This document shows, in pieces, positions 16,096 through 23,770 of a stretch of DNA of 58,444 nt; the stretch's first letter is position 1, and every line of letters starts with the position of its first letter. The notes beneath the pieces are model-generated. The model was not told the DNA's origin. It made no database searches and saw only the letters and a program-made list of their open reading frames with translations. The stretch is from contig CACZZQ010000011.1 in the NCBI GenBank assembly GCA_902785695.1, forward strand, positions 1 to 58,444, read 5' to 3'. Origin of the DNA: an uncultured Prevotellaceae bacterium. Lineage in GTDB: Bacteria > Bacteroidota > Bacteroidia > Bacteroidales > Bacteroidaceae. The position numbers were made by a program, and so were the translations under genes.

Positions 16096-17120
16096 TGAAA
16101 GACTTGCAAGACTATAGCCTGTTGGCTCATAATACCTTTGGCATAGAGGCTGCCTGTAGTCGCTATTTGGAGTATGACTCTACGGAAGATGCCTGCCGTA
16201 TAGCCGAGATGCTGTGTGGAAGCAAGGAACCGCTGCTGATTATAGGCGGTGGCAGTAACTTGCTGCTGACGCACGACTTCCAAGGCATTGTGGTACGTTC
16301 TGCCATCAAGGGATACGAAGTCGTAGAAGATGGTGAGGCTACGGGCAGGGTGCTTTTGCGTGTGGGAAGCGGTGAGACATGGGATGACGTGGTGGACTAC
16401 TGCGTGAACCAAGGTTGGCAGGGGGCAGAGAACCTGTCGCTGATTCCTGGCGACGTGGGTGCCTCTGCCGTGCAGAATATCGGGGCATACGGGGCTGAGG
16501 CGGGCAATCTGATTCAGGAGATAGAGGCCGTAGAACTGGCTACAGGCAATATTTGCGTGATACCTGCTGCGGAGTGTGAATACGGCTACCGGCAGAGTAA
16601 GTTCAAGAAGGAATGGAAGAACAGGTATCTGATTACCCACGTGACCTATAGGCTGAGTCGCGATATGAAGCAAATGAACTTGTCGTACGGCAATATACGC
16701 TCAGAACTGGATCGCAGGGGGATTGGAGAACCTACATTGAGGCAGTTGCGAGGGGTGATTATTGCCATCCGTCAGGAGAAGTTGCCTGATCCCAAGGTGC
16801 AGGGCAATGCCGGCAGTTTCTTTATGAACCCAGTGGTGGATCGCAGTCTGTACGAGTCGTTGCAGAAACTGTATCCCGATATGCCCCACTATTTTGTTGA
16901 CGACCGGCATGAGAAGATACCTGCCGGCTGGCTTATCGACCAGTGTGGCTGGAAAGGACGCTCGCTGGGAAGGGCTGGAGTGCACGACCGTCAGGCATTG
17001 GTGCTGGTGAATCGCGGTGGGGCTACAGGTGAAGAGATAGTGAAACTGAGCGATACCATCCGTCAGGATGTGTATGAGCGTTTTGGCATTCGTATCTATC
17101 CAGAAGTGAATATCGTATGA
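16092..17120 (+). CDS. murB: UDP-N-acetylenolpyruvoylglucosamine reductase
   Basis: MurB is a FAD enzyme that reduces UDP-GlcNAc-enolpyruvate to UDP-MurNAc with NADPH in the cytoplasm. The FAD-binding segment has IIGGGSNLLLT and the middle has GAENLSLIPGDVGASAVQNI. The substrate site holds YGYRQSKFK, and the catalytic serine lies in GNAGSFFMNP. The final glutamate is in YPEVNIV. The length (342 residues) is typical. I start at 16092 (MMKDLQDYSLLAHNTFG), which overlaps the previous stop; an ATG at 16068 would add eight residues. The next gene overlaps by 4 bp. Confidence 0.97.
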   Translation: MMKDLQDYSLLAHNTFGIEAACSRYLEYDSTEDACRIAEMLCGSKEPLLIIGGGSNLLLTHDFQGIVVRSAIKGYEVVEDGEATGRVLLRVGSGETWDDVVDYCVNQGWQGAENLSLIPGDVGASAVQNIGAYGAEAGNLIQEIEAVELATGNICVIPAAECEYGYRQSKFKKEWKNRYLITHVTYRLSRDMKQMNLSYGNIRSELDRRGIGEPTLRQLRGVIIAIRQEKLPDPKVQGNAGSFFMNPVVDRSLYESLQKLYPDMPHYFVDDRHEKIPAGWLIDQCGWKGRSLGRAGVHDRQALVLVNRGGATGEEIVKLSDTIRQDVYERFGIRIYPEVNIV

Positions 17121-17881
17121 AGATTTCTTTTCTTGGAACGGGAACATCGTGCGGCGTGCCAGTAATAGGCTGTACTTGCGAGGTTTGCAGAAGCACTCAT
17201 CCGAAGGATAAGCGTCTGCGTTGCTCCATACTGGTAGAGACGGAGACAACGCGCCTGCTGGTTGATGCCGGTCCTGACTTCCGACAGCAGATACTGCCGC
17301 AACCGTTCCGACGCATAGACGCTATCCTGGTGACCCACTCTCATTATGACCATGTAGGCGGCATGGACGATATCCGGCCTTACTGCCAGTTTGGTGAGAT
17401 GAATGTCTATGCCGACAAGATAGCCCGACAAGGGATGTTGAGTATGCTGCCTTACTGCTTTGCTGAAAACAGGTATCCCGGTGTGCCCCAGATTGGGCTC
17501 CATGAGATTGAGGCAGGCAAGATGTTCAAAATAGGTGATATTGAGATTCTGCCTGTCAGGGTGATGCATGGCAAACTGCCTATCTTGGGATATCGGTTCG
17601 GACGCTTTGCCTATATTACGGATATGAAGACCATGGAAGAAGACCAAATGGCACTCCTGAAAGGCGTAGAAGTGCTATGTGTCAACGCATTGCGCTTCGA
17701 CAAGCCCCATCACTCGCATCAGTTGGTGGGCGATGCTTTGAATTTCGCAAAAGCAGTGGGCGCGAAGCGTACTCTGATAACCCATGTCTGTCACGATGTG
17801 GGCCTGCATGAAGAGGTCAACAAAAAACTGCCCGACGGAGCCGAACTGGCTTTCGACGGACAGGTAATTGTGATAGAATAA
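17117..17881 (+). CDS. MBL-fold metallohydrolase, PhnP-like
   Basis: This is a metallo-beta-lactamase fold protein with the metal motif THSHYDH (H74, H76, D78, H79). An N-terminal cysteine cluster, GCTCEVC (C19, C21, C24), resembles the zinc knuckle of PhnP phosphodiesterases. C-terminal ligands are likely in ITHVCHD. No phosphonate genes are nearby, so the substrate is unknown; a cyclic phosphodiester is a guess from the family. It overlaps murB by 4 bp and ends 8 bp from a convergent gene. Confidence 0.9.
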   Translation: MKISFLGTGTSCGVPVIGCTCEVCRSTHPKDKRLRCSILVETETTRLLVDAGPDFRQQILPQPFRRIDAILVTHSHYDHVGGMDDIRPYCQFGEMNVYADKIARQGMLSMLPYCFAENRYPGVPQIGLHEIEAGKMFKIGDIEILPVRVMHGKLPILGYRFGRFAYITDMKTMEEDQMALLKGVEVLCVNALRFDKPHHSHQLVGDALNFAKAVGAKRTLITHVCHDVGLHEEVNKKLPDGAELAFDGQVIVIE

Positions 17882-17889
17882 GAAGCCTG

Positions 17890-18153
17890 CTATCTGCGGA
17901 AGATGTTCAGAATACTGCCGTAGCTGCGCTTCAACTTGTGAAGCAACATCATGCCGTCGTAGGCCATCATACCGTATTTGATGTATTTGGTAATCTGCTC
18001 GCCACGCGACATCTCCTGGTCTTCATTGGTCAGTTGTACCCATAGACGCCTAATCTCTTCGTTTTCCAGCTCGATGACTTCGTCCAGCTGCTCTTTTCGC
18101 ATCTGGATTTCCTCTAAAGAGTGATAAGGCTTTATTCTTTCCTTCTTTGCCAT
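17890..18153 (-). CDS. Small conserved protein in YtxH/holin operon
   Basis: The 87-residue protein (MAKKERIKPYHSLEEIQMR) is mainly helical and charged, with a possible coiled coil over residues 15-50 and a basic C-terminus. I do not recognise a domain. An in-frame ATG at 18171 would overlap the upstream gene. It is third in an operon with a holin-X-like and a YtxH-like protein. This arrangement is common in Bacteroidetes and presumably relates to the envelope. Confidence 0.75.
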   Translation of the reverse strand: MAKKERIKPYHSLEEIQMRKEQLDEVIELENEEIRRLWVQLTNEDQEMSRGEQITKYIKYGMMAYDGMMLLHKLKRSYGSILNIFRR

Positions 18154-18167
18154 AGAACGTAGAAAAA

Positions 18168-18515
18168 TCAATTAAGAAGCAGACGTGACAAATATTTAAC
18201 CAATGGACGCTCTATCCAGGATTTGCGAGAGGCATAGACCAAAATCAGGAACAGCAGATAAAAACCGGCTACAGCCAGAAGCGAGCAGGTGAGACCGATG
18301 ATGCCGGATAACCATACAGCCACAGCTGCCGAGGCAAACAGCAGCACGACAGCAGAGATGATGGTCAACGTCAGTGCCAATGCTGTGGCACTGAGAAGCC
18401 GTACTACCTTCTCCACAATGTCAAGTTTGGCATATTCCTTGCGCAACTCCACATTGTGCTTCACCATCTCAATAAGCTGAGTGATGGTCTCTACATTCCT
18501 GTCGTTCGACAACAT
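18168..18515 (-). CDS. Holin-X / DUF1469-like membrane protein
   Basis: The 115-residue protein has an N-terminal amphipathic helix (about 5-35) and two adjacent membrane helices (about 42-68 and 72-98). It ends with a basic tail. This matches the putative Actinobacterial holin-X/YqjE-type family, whose function is unknown. It lies between the YtxH-like gene and a small helical protein. A phage origin is not implied, since no phage genes are near. Confidence 0.8.
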   Translation of the reverse strand: MLSNDRNVETITQLIEMVKHNVELRKEYAKLDIVEKVVRLLSATALALTLTIISAVVLLFASAAVAVWLSGIIGLTCSLLAVAGFYLLFLILVYASRKSWIERPLVKYLSRLLLN

Positions 18516-18536
18516 CGCTATGATGACAGCTTGGGA

Positions 18537-18743
18537 TTAGTCAGCAGCTTCCTCAAGATCCTCAATCAGATCGCCTACATCTTTGCGGTTCAGCTTGATG
18601 TTGTGCTTCTTGAGAAAATCATTGACAGTGTCTGAAATCTTCTGACGGGTATTGCTACCTTTGTCGGGAGCAACTAAAATACCAATGGCAGCACCGGCAA
18701 TGGCACCACCTAAGAATGCACCAAAATAACCTAAATTCTTCAT
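18537..18743 (-). CDS. YtxH-like small membrane protein
   Basis: One glycine-rich membrane helix (GAFLGGAIAGAAIGILVAP, residues 7-25) is followed by PDKGSNTRQKISD, the YtxH hallmark, and an acidic C-terminus. YtxH-domain proteins are linked to general stress in Gram-positives. The start at 18743 (MKNLGYFG) is taken rather than 18845, which would precede the promoter. It is first in a three-gene operon. Confidence 0.85.
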   Translation of the reverse strand: MKNLGYFGAFLGGAIAGAAIGILVAPDKGSNTRQKISDTVNDFLKKHNIKLNRKDVGDLIEDLEEAAD

Positions 18744-18781
18744 AGCTTTTAAACTTTTTATTAGTATCCAAAAATCTGAGG

Positions 18782-18789
18782 CAAATTTA
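18782..18789 (-). promoter_or_regulatory. -7 box of the YtxH operon
   Basis: TAAATTTG on the minus strand lies 39 bp before the ATG at 18743. The surrounding A/T-rich sequence gives no clear -33 element. Confidence 0.45.
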
Positions 18790-18962
18790 CAAAAAAAATG
18801 GATAACACGGCTTTTTTTTGCGTTTTTTTTTGTTGAATAGCGCATAAAAGTGTCATTTCTATCTTTTTAACAAAGTTTATGCCCCTGTTTTGTCAGTTTC
18901 TCGTTGATAATTTGTAATTTCGCAGGGAAATTTGGAAAAATGATTATTTAAATAGACAAATT

Positions 18963-19466
18963 ATGAAAAAGTACATTGTGTTGTGTGCAGGTATTTGCCT
19001 GGCTATGTTACTGACTGGTTGTAAATCAAGTGAGAGTGCCTACAAGAAAGCCTATGAGAAGGCTCAGGCTCAGTCACAGACCCAGCAGCCTGTGGTAAAT
19101 ACTCCCGTGGTACAGGCAGAGACTCCCGTGGTGACCCCCGTAGTGACAAAGCCCGCCAATCAGACAAGAGTTACAGACAATCTGGATAACATCACTGTAC
19201 GTCAGGAGCGTGTGTCGGTAATTAATGGTACTGGTTTGAGTAATTTCAGCGTAGTCGTGGGCTCTTTCTCTGTGATTGCCAATGCAGAGGGACTGCAGCA
19301 GCGTCTGAAGAATGCCGGCTATCCTGCCCAGGTGGTTAAAAACGAAGACCGTAATATGTATCGTGTTGTAGCAACGACTTTTGCCACTAAGGGAGAGGCC
19401 GTGCAGAGCCGCGACGAGTTGCGTGCCACCTATCCCGATGCTTGGCTGCTTTACTATACCCGCTAA
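18963..19466 (+). CDS. SPOR-domain lipoprotein
   Basis: A lipoprotein signal with lipobox LTGC (residues 17-20) is followed by a Gln/Pro/Val-rich linker and a SPOR domain (about 92-167: FSVVVGSFSVIANAEGLQQR through WLLYYTR). SPOR domains bind denuded septal peptidoglycan, so the protein probably sits at the division site in the outer membrane. ruvX follows closely. A poor -7 box (TAATTTCG, 18915-18922) precedes the gene. Confidence 0.92.
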   Translation: MKKYIVLCAGICLAMLLTGCKSSESAYKKAYEKAQAQSQTQQPVVNTPVVQAETPVVTPVVTKPANQTRVTDNLDNITVRQERVSVINGTGLSNFSVVVGSFSVIANAEGLQQRLKNAGYPAQVVKNEDRNMYRVVATTFATKGEAVQSRDELRATYPDAWLLYYTR

Positions 19467-19477
19467 GCACAAGCATA

Positions 19478-19894
19478 TTGGGACGTATACTTTCAATCGA
19501 CTACGGTCGGAAACGAACAGGTTTGGCAGTCACCGATCCTCTGCAGATTATTGCTGGAGGACTGGCGACTGTCGCTACTTCTGAGCTGTTTGAATGGCTT
19601 CAAAGCTATATAGCGAAGGAGGATGTGGAGCGCATTGTGATAGGAGAACCTCGTCAGCCGAACGGTGAACCCAGTGAGAATCTGGCACGTGTCCAGCAGT
19701 TTGTGAACCGTTGGCGTAAGGTTGTACCCTCAATACCGATAGAGTATTACGACGAGCGTTTCACCTCGGTATTGGCTCATCAGGTCATGATTGACGGCGG
19801 GTTGCACAAGAAGGCGCGCCAGAATAAGGGTTTGGTTGACGAGATAAGCGCTACCATCATTTTGGAAGATTATATGCGTTCGCGCAAGTTCTAA
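19478..19894 (+). CDS. ruvX: Holliday junction resolvase-like protein RuvX/YqgF
   Basis: This is an RNase H-fold protein of the YqgF family, implicated in pre-16S rRNA processing and recombination. The N-terminus [20 protein letters not shown] has the first catalytic Asp. [20 protein letters not shown] and [13 protein letters not shown] hold the other motifs. A TTG start at 19478 gives the canonical [10 protein letters not shown]. The ATG at 19442 would add 12 atypical residues and overlap the SPOR gene. It lies 11 bp after the SPOR gene and 11 bp before def. Confidence 0.93.
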   Translation: MGRILSIDYGRKRTGLAVTDPLQIIAGGLATVATSELFEWLQSYIAKEDVERIVIGEPRQPNGEPSENLARVQQFVNRWRKVVPSIPIEYYDERFTSVLAHQVMIDGGLHKKARQNKGLVDEISATIILEDYMRSRKF

Positions 19895-19905
19895 CAGATA
19901 TAATT

Positions 19906-20466
19906 ATGATTTTACCAATTTATATTTATGGTCAGCCCGTGTTGCGTAAGGTGGCTCAGGATATCACACCCGATTATCCTGAGTTGAAACAGCTGATCAG
20001 TGATATGTGGGAGACTTTGTTCCAGTCAGAGGGTATCGGGTTGGCAGCACCTCAGATAGGACGTGATATCCGACTCGTTGTTATTGACTTGGATCCGCTG
20101 TCAGAGGATTATCCTGAGTACAAGGAGTTCCGTAAGGTCTATATCAATGCTCACATCGTGGATTACGATGACACGAACACGGTTTCGTCGGAAGAGGGAT
20201 GCCTGTCCCTGCCTGCCATCCACGAGAAGGTGGTGCGCCCAACACGCATCCGTGTGCAGTGGATGGACGAGGAATTTCAGCAGCATGACGAATGGATAGA
20301 GGGCTACCTGGCCCGTGTGATGCAGCATGAGTTTGATCATTTAGACGGCAAGATGTTTATCGATCGCATCTCGGCTCTGCGTAAGCAATTGATAAAAAGC
20401 AAGTTGAAGGCGCTTACCTTGGGCCGCTACCGTTGCGGGTATAAGACAAAGCCGGTAAGGAGGTAA
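19906..20466 (+). CDS. def: Peptide deformylase
   Basis: Peptide deformylase removes the formyl group from the N-terminal methionine of new proteins. All three motifs are intact: [10 protein letters not shown] (43-52), EEGCLSLP with metal ligand C99, and QHEFDHLDG with H141, E142 and H145. The length of 186 residues is normal. It follows ruvX by 11 bp and precedes a long inverted repeat at 20471. Confidence 0.97.
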   Translation: MILPIYIYGQPVLRKVAQDITPDYPELKQLISDMWETLFQSEGIGLAAPQIGRDIRLVVIDLDPLSEDYPEYKEFRKVYINAHIVDYDDTNTVSSEEGCLSLPAIHEKVVRPTRIRVQWMDEEFQQHDEWIEGYLARVMQHEFDHLDGKMFIDRISALRKQLIKSKLKALTLGRYRCGYKTKPVRR

Positions 20467-20470
20467 AAAG

Positions 20471-20613
20471 AGACCCATCCCCAACCCCTTCCTGTATGGA
20501 GGGGAGTGTATAGACTTAGTAATGAATAAAGATGAGAATCAAGGAATCGTTATACCATTCTTTTACAAAACTATATACTCCCCTCTATACAGGGAGGGGT
20601 TGGGGGTGGGTCT
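20471..20613. repeat. 43-bp inverted repeat flanking the TPR gene start
   Basis: Arms at 20471-20513 and 20571-20613 are inverted copies with 39 of 43 identities. In the plus-strand RNA all four differences are G-U wobbles, so the whole 43-bp stem can pair. The loop of 57 nt holds the ATG of the TPR gene (20532). The right arm is coding (residues 14-27). The G-rich core (GGGAGGGGTTGGGGGTGGG) resembles REP-like sequences I associate with Bacteroidetes intergenic regions. Confidence 0.88.
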
Positions 20614-22556
20614 TTCTCTTTTTTATACCTCTTGCCTCTTCTGCCCAGTTCAATACCGACCGACTGCTGACCATTGGTCGCTCGGCCTTGTATTATGAAG
20701 ACTATGTGCTCTCGATACAGTATTTCAACCAAGCCATTACGGCAAAACCGTATCTTTATGAGCCTTGGTTCTACAGAGCCATAGCCAAATATTACCTTGA
20801 TGACTTTGCTGGTTCTGAGCGCGATTGTTCAGAGGCTATCCAGCGTAATCCGTATGTTACCAATCTTTACGAACTGAGAGGACTGACCAGAATCAATCAG
20901 GAGAAATTCTCAGAAGCAGTAGATGATTACTCGCGTGCATTGAAATATGCACCTGAGAATTTGGGACTGTGGCACAACAGGGTGCTTTGCCATATTCAGA
21001 ATAAGGAGTATGAAAAAGCACTCCTGGAACTGGATACTATTCAGCGGCGCTGGAGTCAGTATGCAAAAGCCTATGCCTTGCGGGCTGATGTGTATATGCA
21101 GATGAAAGACACGACGCAGGCTTTCGAGGCATTGAACAAAAGCATTGATATAGATCCGTATGACGGTCAGACATGGGCTGCGAGAAGCATCATCTATTTA
21201 TCAAGAGAGGAGTGGGACAGTGCCGTTGTTCAGTTGGACAAAGCCATCCATCTGATGCCTCGCCATGCGAATTATCACATCAACAGAGCATTGGCTCGTG
21301 TGCATACGAACAATCTGCGAGGAGCGATGGCCGACTATGATATGGCTCTCGATCTGGAGCCAAACAACTTCCTTGGACATTATAATCGTGGACTGTTGAG
21401 GGCTCAGGTGGGTGATGACAACAGAGCTATCACTGATTTTGACTTTGTCCTGCGCCTGGAACCCGATAATATGCTGGCATTGTTTAACAGGGCAGTACTA
21501 TTGGAAAACACAGGGGATCTGAAAGGGGCAATCCGCGATTATTCAAAGGTGATTGACGAGTTTCCGAATTTCTGGCTCGGCTTGGAGTCGCGTGCGGCCT
21601 GTTATCGGAAGATGGGTATGAACAAACAGGCCGAGGCAGATGAATTGACCGTATATAAAGCCCGTTTGTTCAAACATCTGTATGGCACACAACCCAGGAT
21701 GGATCCAGACAAGATCCGCAAGCGCAGTGATGCCGATGTGGAGAAATATAACCAGTTGGTCATGGAAGACGAACAGGAAAGTGAGCACGAGTATGCCAAC
21801 GACTATCGCGGGCATGTACAGAATCATCGTGTTGACATGGAATTCCAGCCTATGATGCTGCTGTCTTATGAACCCCAGAGGAGCGAGGTGAGCAGATATA
21901 CAGCCTATGATACATACGTAGAAAAGATGAACAGACAGTTGAAAGGTCGTCAGGTTTATATCACTACACAGAATAGCGGTATGGACGATCGTCGTACCGC
22001 ATCTTATTTCTCACTTATAGACTCGCTGACGCAAGCTATTGAGGGGGCGAAGACCGAGAAAAAAGCATCAGACTTGTTGTTGCAACGTGCCATTGCTTTT
22101 ACGATGATTCAGAACTACGATGGTGCAATAGATGATTTGTCGACCTACTTACAGATTGATTCCGCCTCAGTACTGGCACTATGGCAACGAGCTTTCTGCC
22201 AGATGCGCATCAACCGATTCCAAGCTTCTCAAGGTACCAATGTGCAGTTGCAGAACGCCAGTGTGCAAGGTGATCTGACCCATGCATTGGAATTGCATCC
22301 TCATTCTCCCTGGTTGCTCTATAACAGGGCAACGCAGGCGGCGTTAAATCAAGATTATGAGCGAGCCATAGCCGATTATACTGCAGCATTGGAACATGAG
22401 CCCATGCTTGCCGAGGCATATTATAACCGTGGCCTTTGCTTGATTTACATGAAGCGTCAGGAAGAGGGACTTCAGGATTTAGGCAAGGCTGGCGAGTTGG
22501 GACTATACACAGCGTATAGCCTAATCAAGAAAAACAAGAAACAGAAGACAGAATAA
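20532..22556 (+). CDS. Secreted TPR-repeat protein
   Basis: The 674-residue protein has a signal peptide whose hydrophobic core (WVFLFFIPLASSA, then QF) starts inside the right arm of an inverted repeat. Two blocks of tetratricopeptide repeats follow. The first spans about residues 40-370, with units such as YEPWFYRAIAKYYLDDF and ALARVHTNNLRGAMADYD. A charged middle (about 375-490) comes next, and a second block covers about 510-674. TPR arrays mediate protein contacts, here probably in the periplasm; partners are unknown. No other ATG lies ahead of the first repeat, so the start is fairly firm. The gene ends at a strong bidirectional terminator. Confidence 0.9.
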   Translation: MRIKESLYHSFTKLYTPLYTGRGWGWVFLFFIPLASSAQFNTDRLLTIGRSALYYEDYVLSIQYFNQAITAKPYLYEPWFYRAIAKYYLDDFAGSERDCSEAIQRNPYVTNLYELRGLTRINQEKFSEAVDDYSRALKYAPENLGLWHNRVLCHIQNKEYEKALLELDTIQRRWSQYAKAYALRADVYMQMKDTTQAFEALNKSIDIDPYDGQTWAARSIIYLSREEWDSAVVQLDKAIHLMPRHANYHINRALARVHTNNLRGAMADYDMALDLEPNNFLGHYNRGLLRAQVGDDNRAITDFDFVLRLEPDNMLALFNRAVLLENTGDLKGAIRDYSKVIDEFPNFWLGLESRAACYRKMGMNKQAEADELTVYKARLFKHLYGTQPRMDPDKIRKRSDADVEKYNQLVMEDEQESEHEYANDYRGHVQNHRVDMEFQPMMLLSYEPQRSEVSRYTAYDTYVEKMNRQLKGRQVYITTQNSGMDDRRTASYFSLIDSLTQAIEGAKTEKKASDLLLQRAIAFTMIQNYDGAIDDLSTYLQIDSASVLALWQRAFCQMRINRFQASQGTNVQLQNASVQGDLTHALELHPHSPWLLYNRATQAALNQDYERAIADYTAALEHEPMLAEAYYNRGLCLIYMKRQEEGLQDLGKAGELGLYTAYSLIKKNKKQKTE

Positions 22557-22558
22557 AG

Positions 22559-22584
22559 AAAGGAGGATGAACTCATCCTCCTTT
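22559..22584. terminator. Bidirectional terminator hairpin
   Basis: AAAGGAGGATG (22559-22569) pairs perfectly with CATCCTCCTTT (22574-22584) around a 4-nt loop. It sits between the convergent TPR and RidA-like genes. Confidence 0.85.
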
Positions 22585-22606
22585 ACTCTAATTATTCTCC
22601 TTTCAA

Positions 22607-23743
22607 TTACAGACATTCAAAGGCTTTGTTCTCAATGGCTTTTACTGCCATACATTCCATTTCGATAAGCCATTCAGGACGGCAGACAGATGCTCGTACA
22701 ATGACTGTGGGCTTATCGGGGAATCGCTGTCGGAACAGTTCACTTACCACGGCATAGTCGCTGCCGTCGCGCAGGTAGACAATAAAGTGAGTGGCATGGT
22801 CGAATGTGCAATCGGCTTCTTTGAGCAGGGCTTCCACATTCTCCCACATACGCTGTGTCTGTTTCACCACATCTTTCTGATGAGTCACCATACCCTTGTT
22901 GTTGATGCTGGCAGTACCAGAGATAAGCACATGACGGCGGTCACCATAGTCAACCATCGTGCCGCGCTCGAAACTCACACCGTAGTCGCTCGTGCGATTC
23001 AGGTGGGTAGGCGCATAGAGGTATTTAATCTGTTCTTTCTTCAGACCAGCTACAGCATAGTTGTCCATCATCGTGAGCACGTTGGGATCGTGCATACGGC
23101 CGCCAATGCCGGTAGAGGCAATGAAATGGGTGCTGTTAGTCAGCCCTTGGGTGAAGAAAACCTGATTGCGGGCTCTCACCACACCGCCGTAGTTCAGGTC
23201 GATGTCGTTGACAAAGAGCCAGGTACGCAGACAGTTGGCTTCCAGTGTACACTCCTCTTGTGCCAACTGCATGACATACTCGTTGAAGAGCAGGCGTGTC
23301 TGGTACTCTGAGTTGGCTGCCATATTATGGGCACTGCCGTTCCAGAGGTGACGATAGGTGCCGTGACTGGCTTCAAACAACTCGCTTTTCAGCAAGCGCG
23401 TGTTGACATTGGTCATCAGATACGCCCACAGCGAAATCTTTGTTCCGTCGAGGGGAGCCTGTTCGACGATGCTCTTGGCACAGTCGCAGACATCCGAAGC
23501 AATCACCTCGTCGGCCTGATTGGCAGAGTCGCTCAAGAAATAGCGTTTAAACACAGCCACTGCCCCGTGAAGCTGGTCGTTAATAAGCTGCTGGTAAGCA
23601 TTCAAAACAGCTTCCAGTTGCTGCGAATAAGTCATCCTGCAGTCTGTAGGATGTAGCATTACATGATACTCTTTCACATCCTTGCCTTGGTCGAAGGTGA
23701 AGATGTCGGCATAGGTGTCTTTAAGCGTTATATGTTGAGTCAT
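22607..23743 (-). CDS. RidA/YjgF-like family protein, two-domain
   Basis: The 378-residue protein ends in a YjgF/RidA-type fold (about 245-375, with VLISGTASINNKGMVTHQKD and RPTVIVRASV-like segment KPTVIVRASVC). It is preceded by an N-terminal domain of similar fold, as in chorismatase-like or RidA-superfamily proteins. RidA proteins hydrolyse reactive enamines; chorismatases split chorismate. The substrate here is not evident. It lies 27 bp after the MFS gene in a minus-strand operon, which suggests a role linked to the transported compound. Confidence 0.75.
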   Translation of the reverse strand: MTQHITLKDTYADIFTFDQGKDVKEYHVMLHPTDCRMTYSQQLEAVLNAYQQLINDQLHGAVAVFKRYFLSDSANQADEVIASDVCDCAKSIVEQAPLDGTKISLWAYLMTNVNTRLLKSELFEASHGTYRHLWNGSAHNMAANSEYQTRLLFNEYVMQLAQEECTLEANCLRTWLFVNDIDLNYGGVVRARNQVFFTQGLTNSTHFIASTGIGGRMHDPNVLTMMDNYAVAGLKKEQIKYLYAPTHLNRTSDYGVSFERGTMVDYGDRRHVLISGTASINNKGMVTHQKDVVKQTQRMWENVEALLKEADCTFDHATHFIVYLRDGSDYAVVSELFRQRFPDKPTVIVRASVCRPEWLIEMECMAVKAIENKAFECL

Positions 23744-23770
23744 TGTATTCTTTTTCTGGAATATTGTCGT

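Noticed and set aside
18168-18515. Prophage holin
   Set aside because: It sits in a YtxH operon with no lysis or structural phage genes. The name reflects family resemblance only.
20522-20534. ATG at 20522 as the TPR start
   Set aside because: It is out of frame with the TPR protein. The in-frame ATG at 20532 gives a plausible signal peptide.
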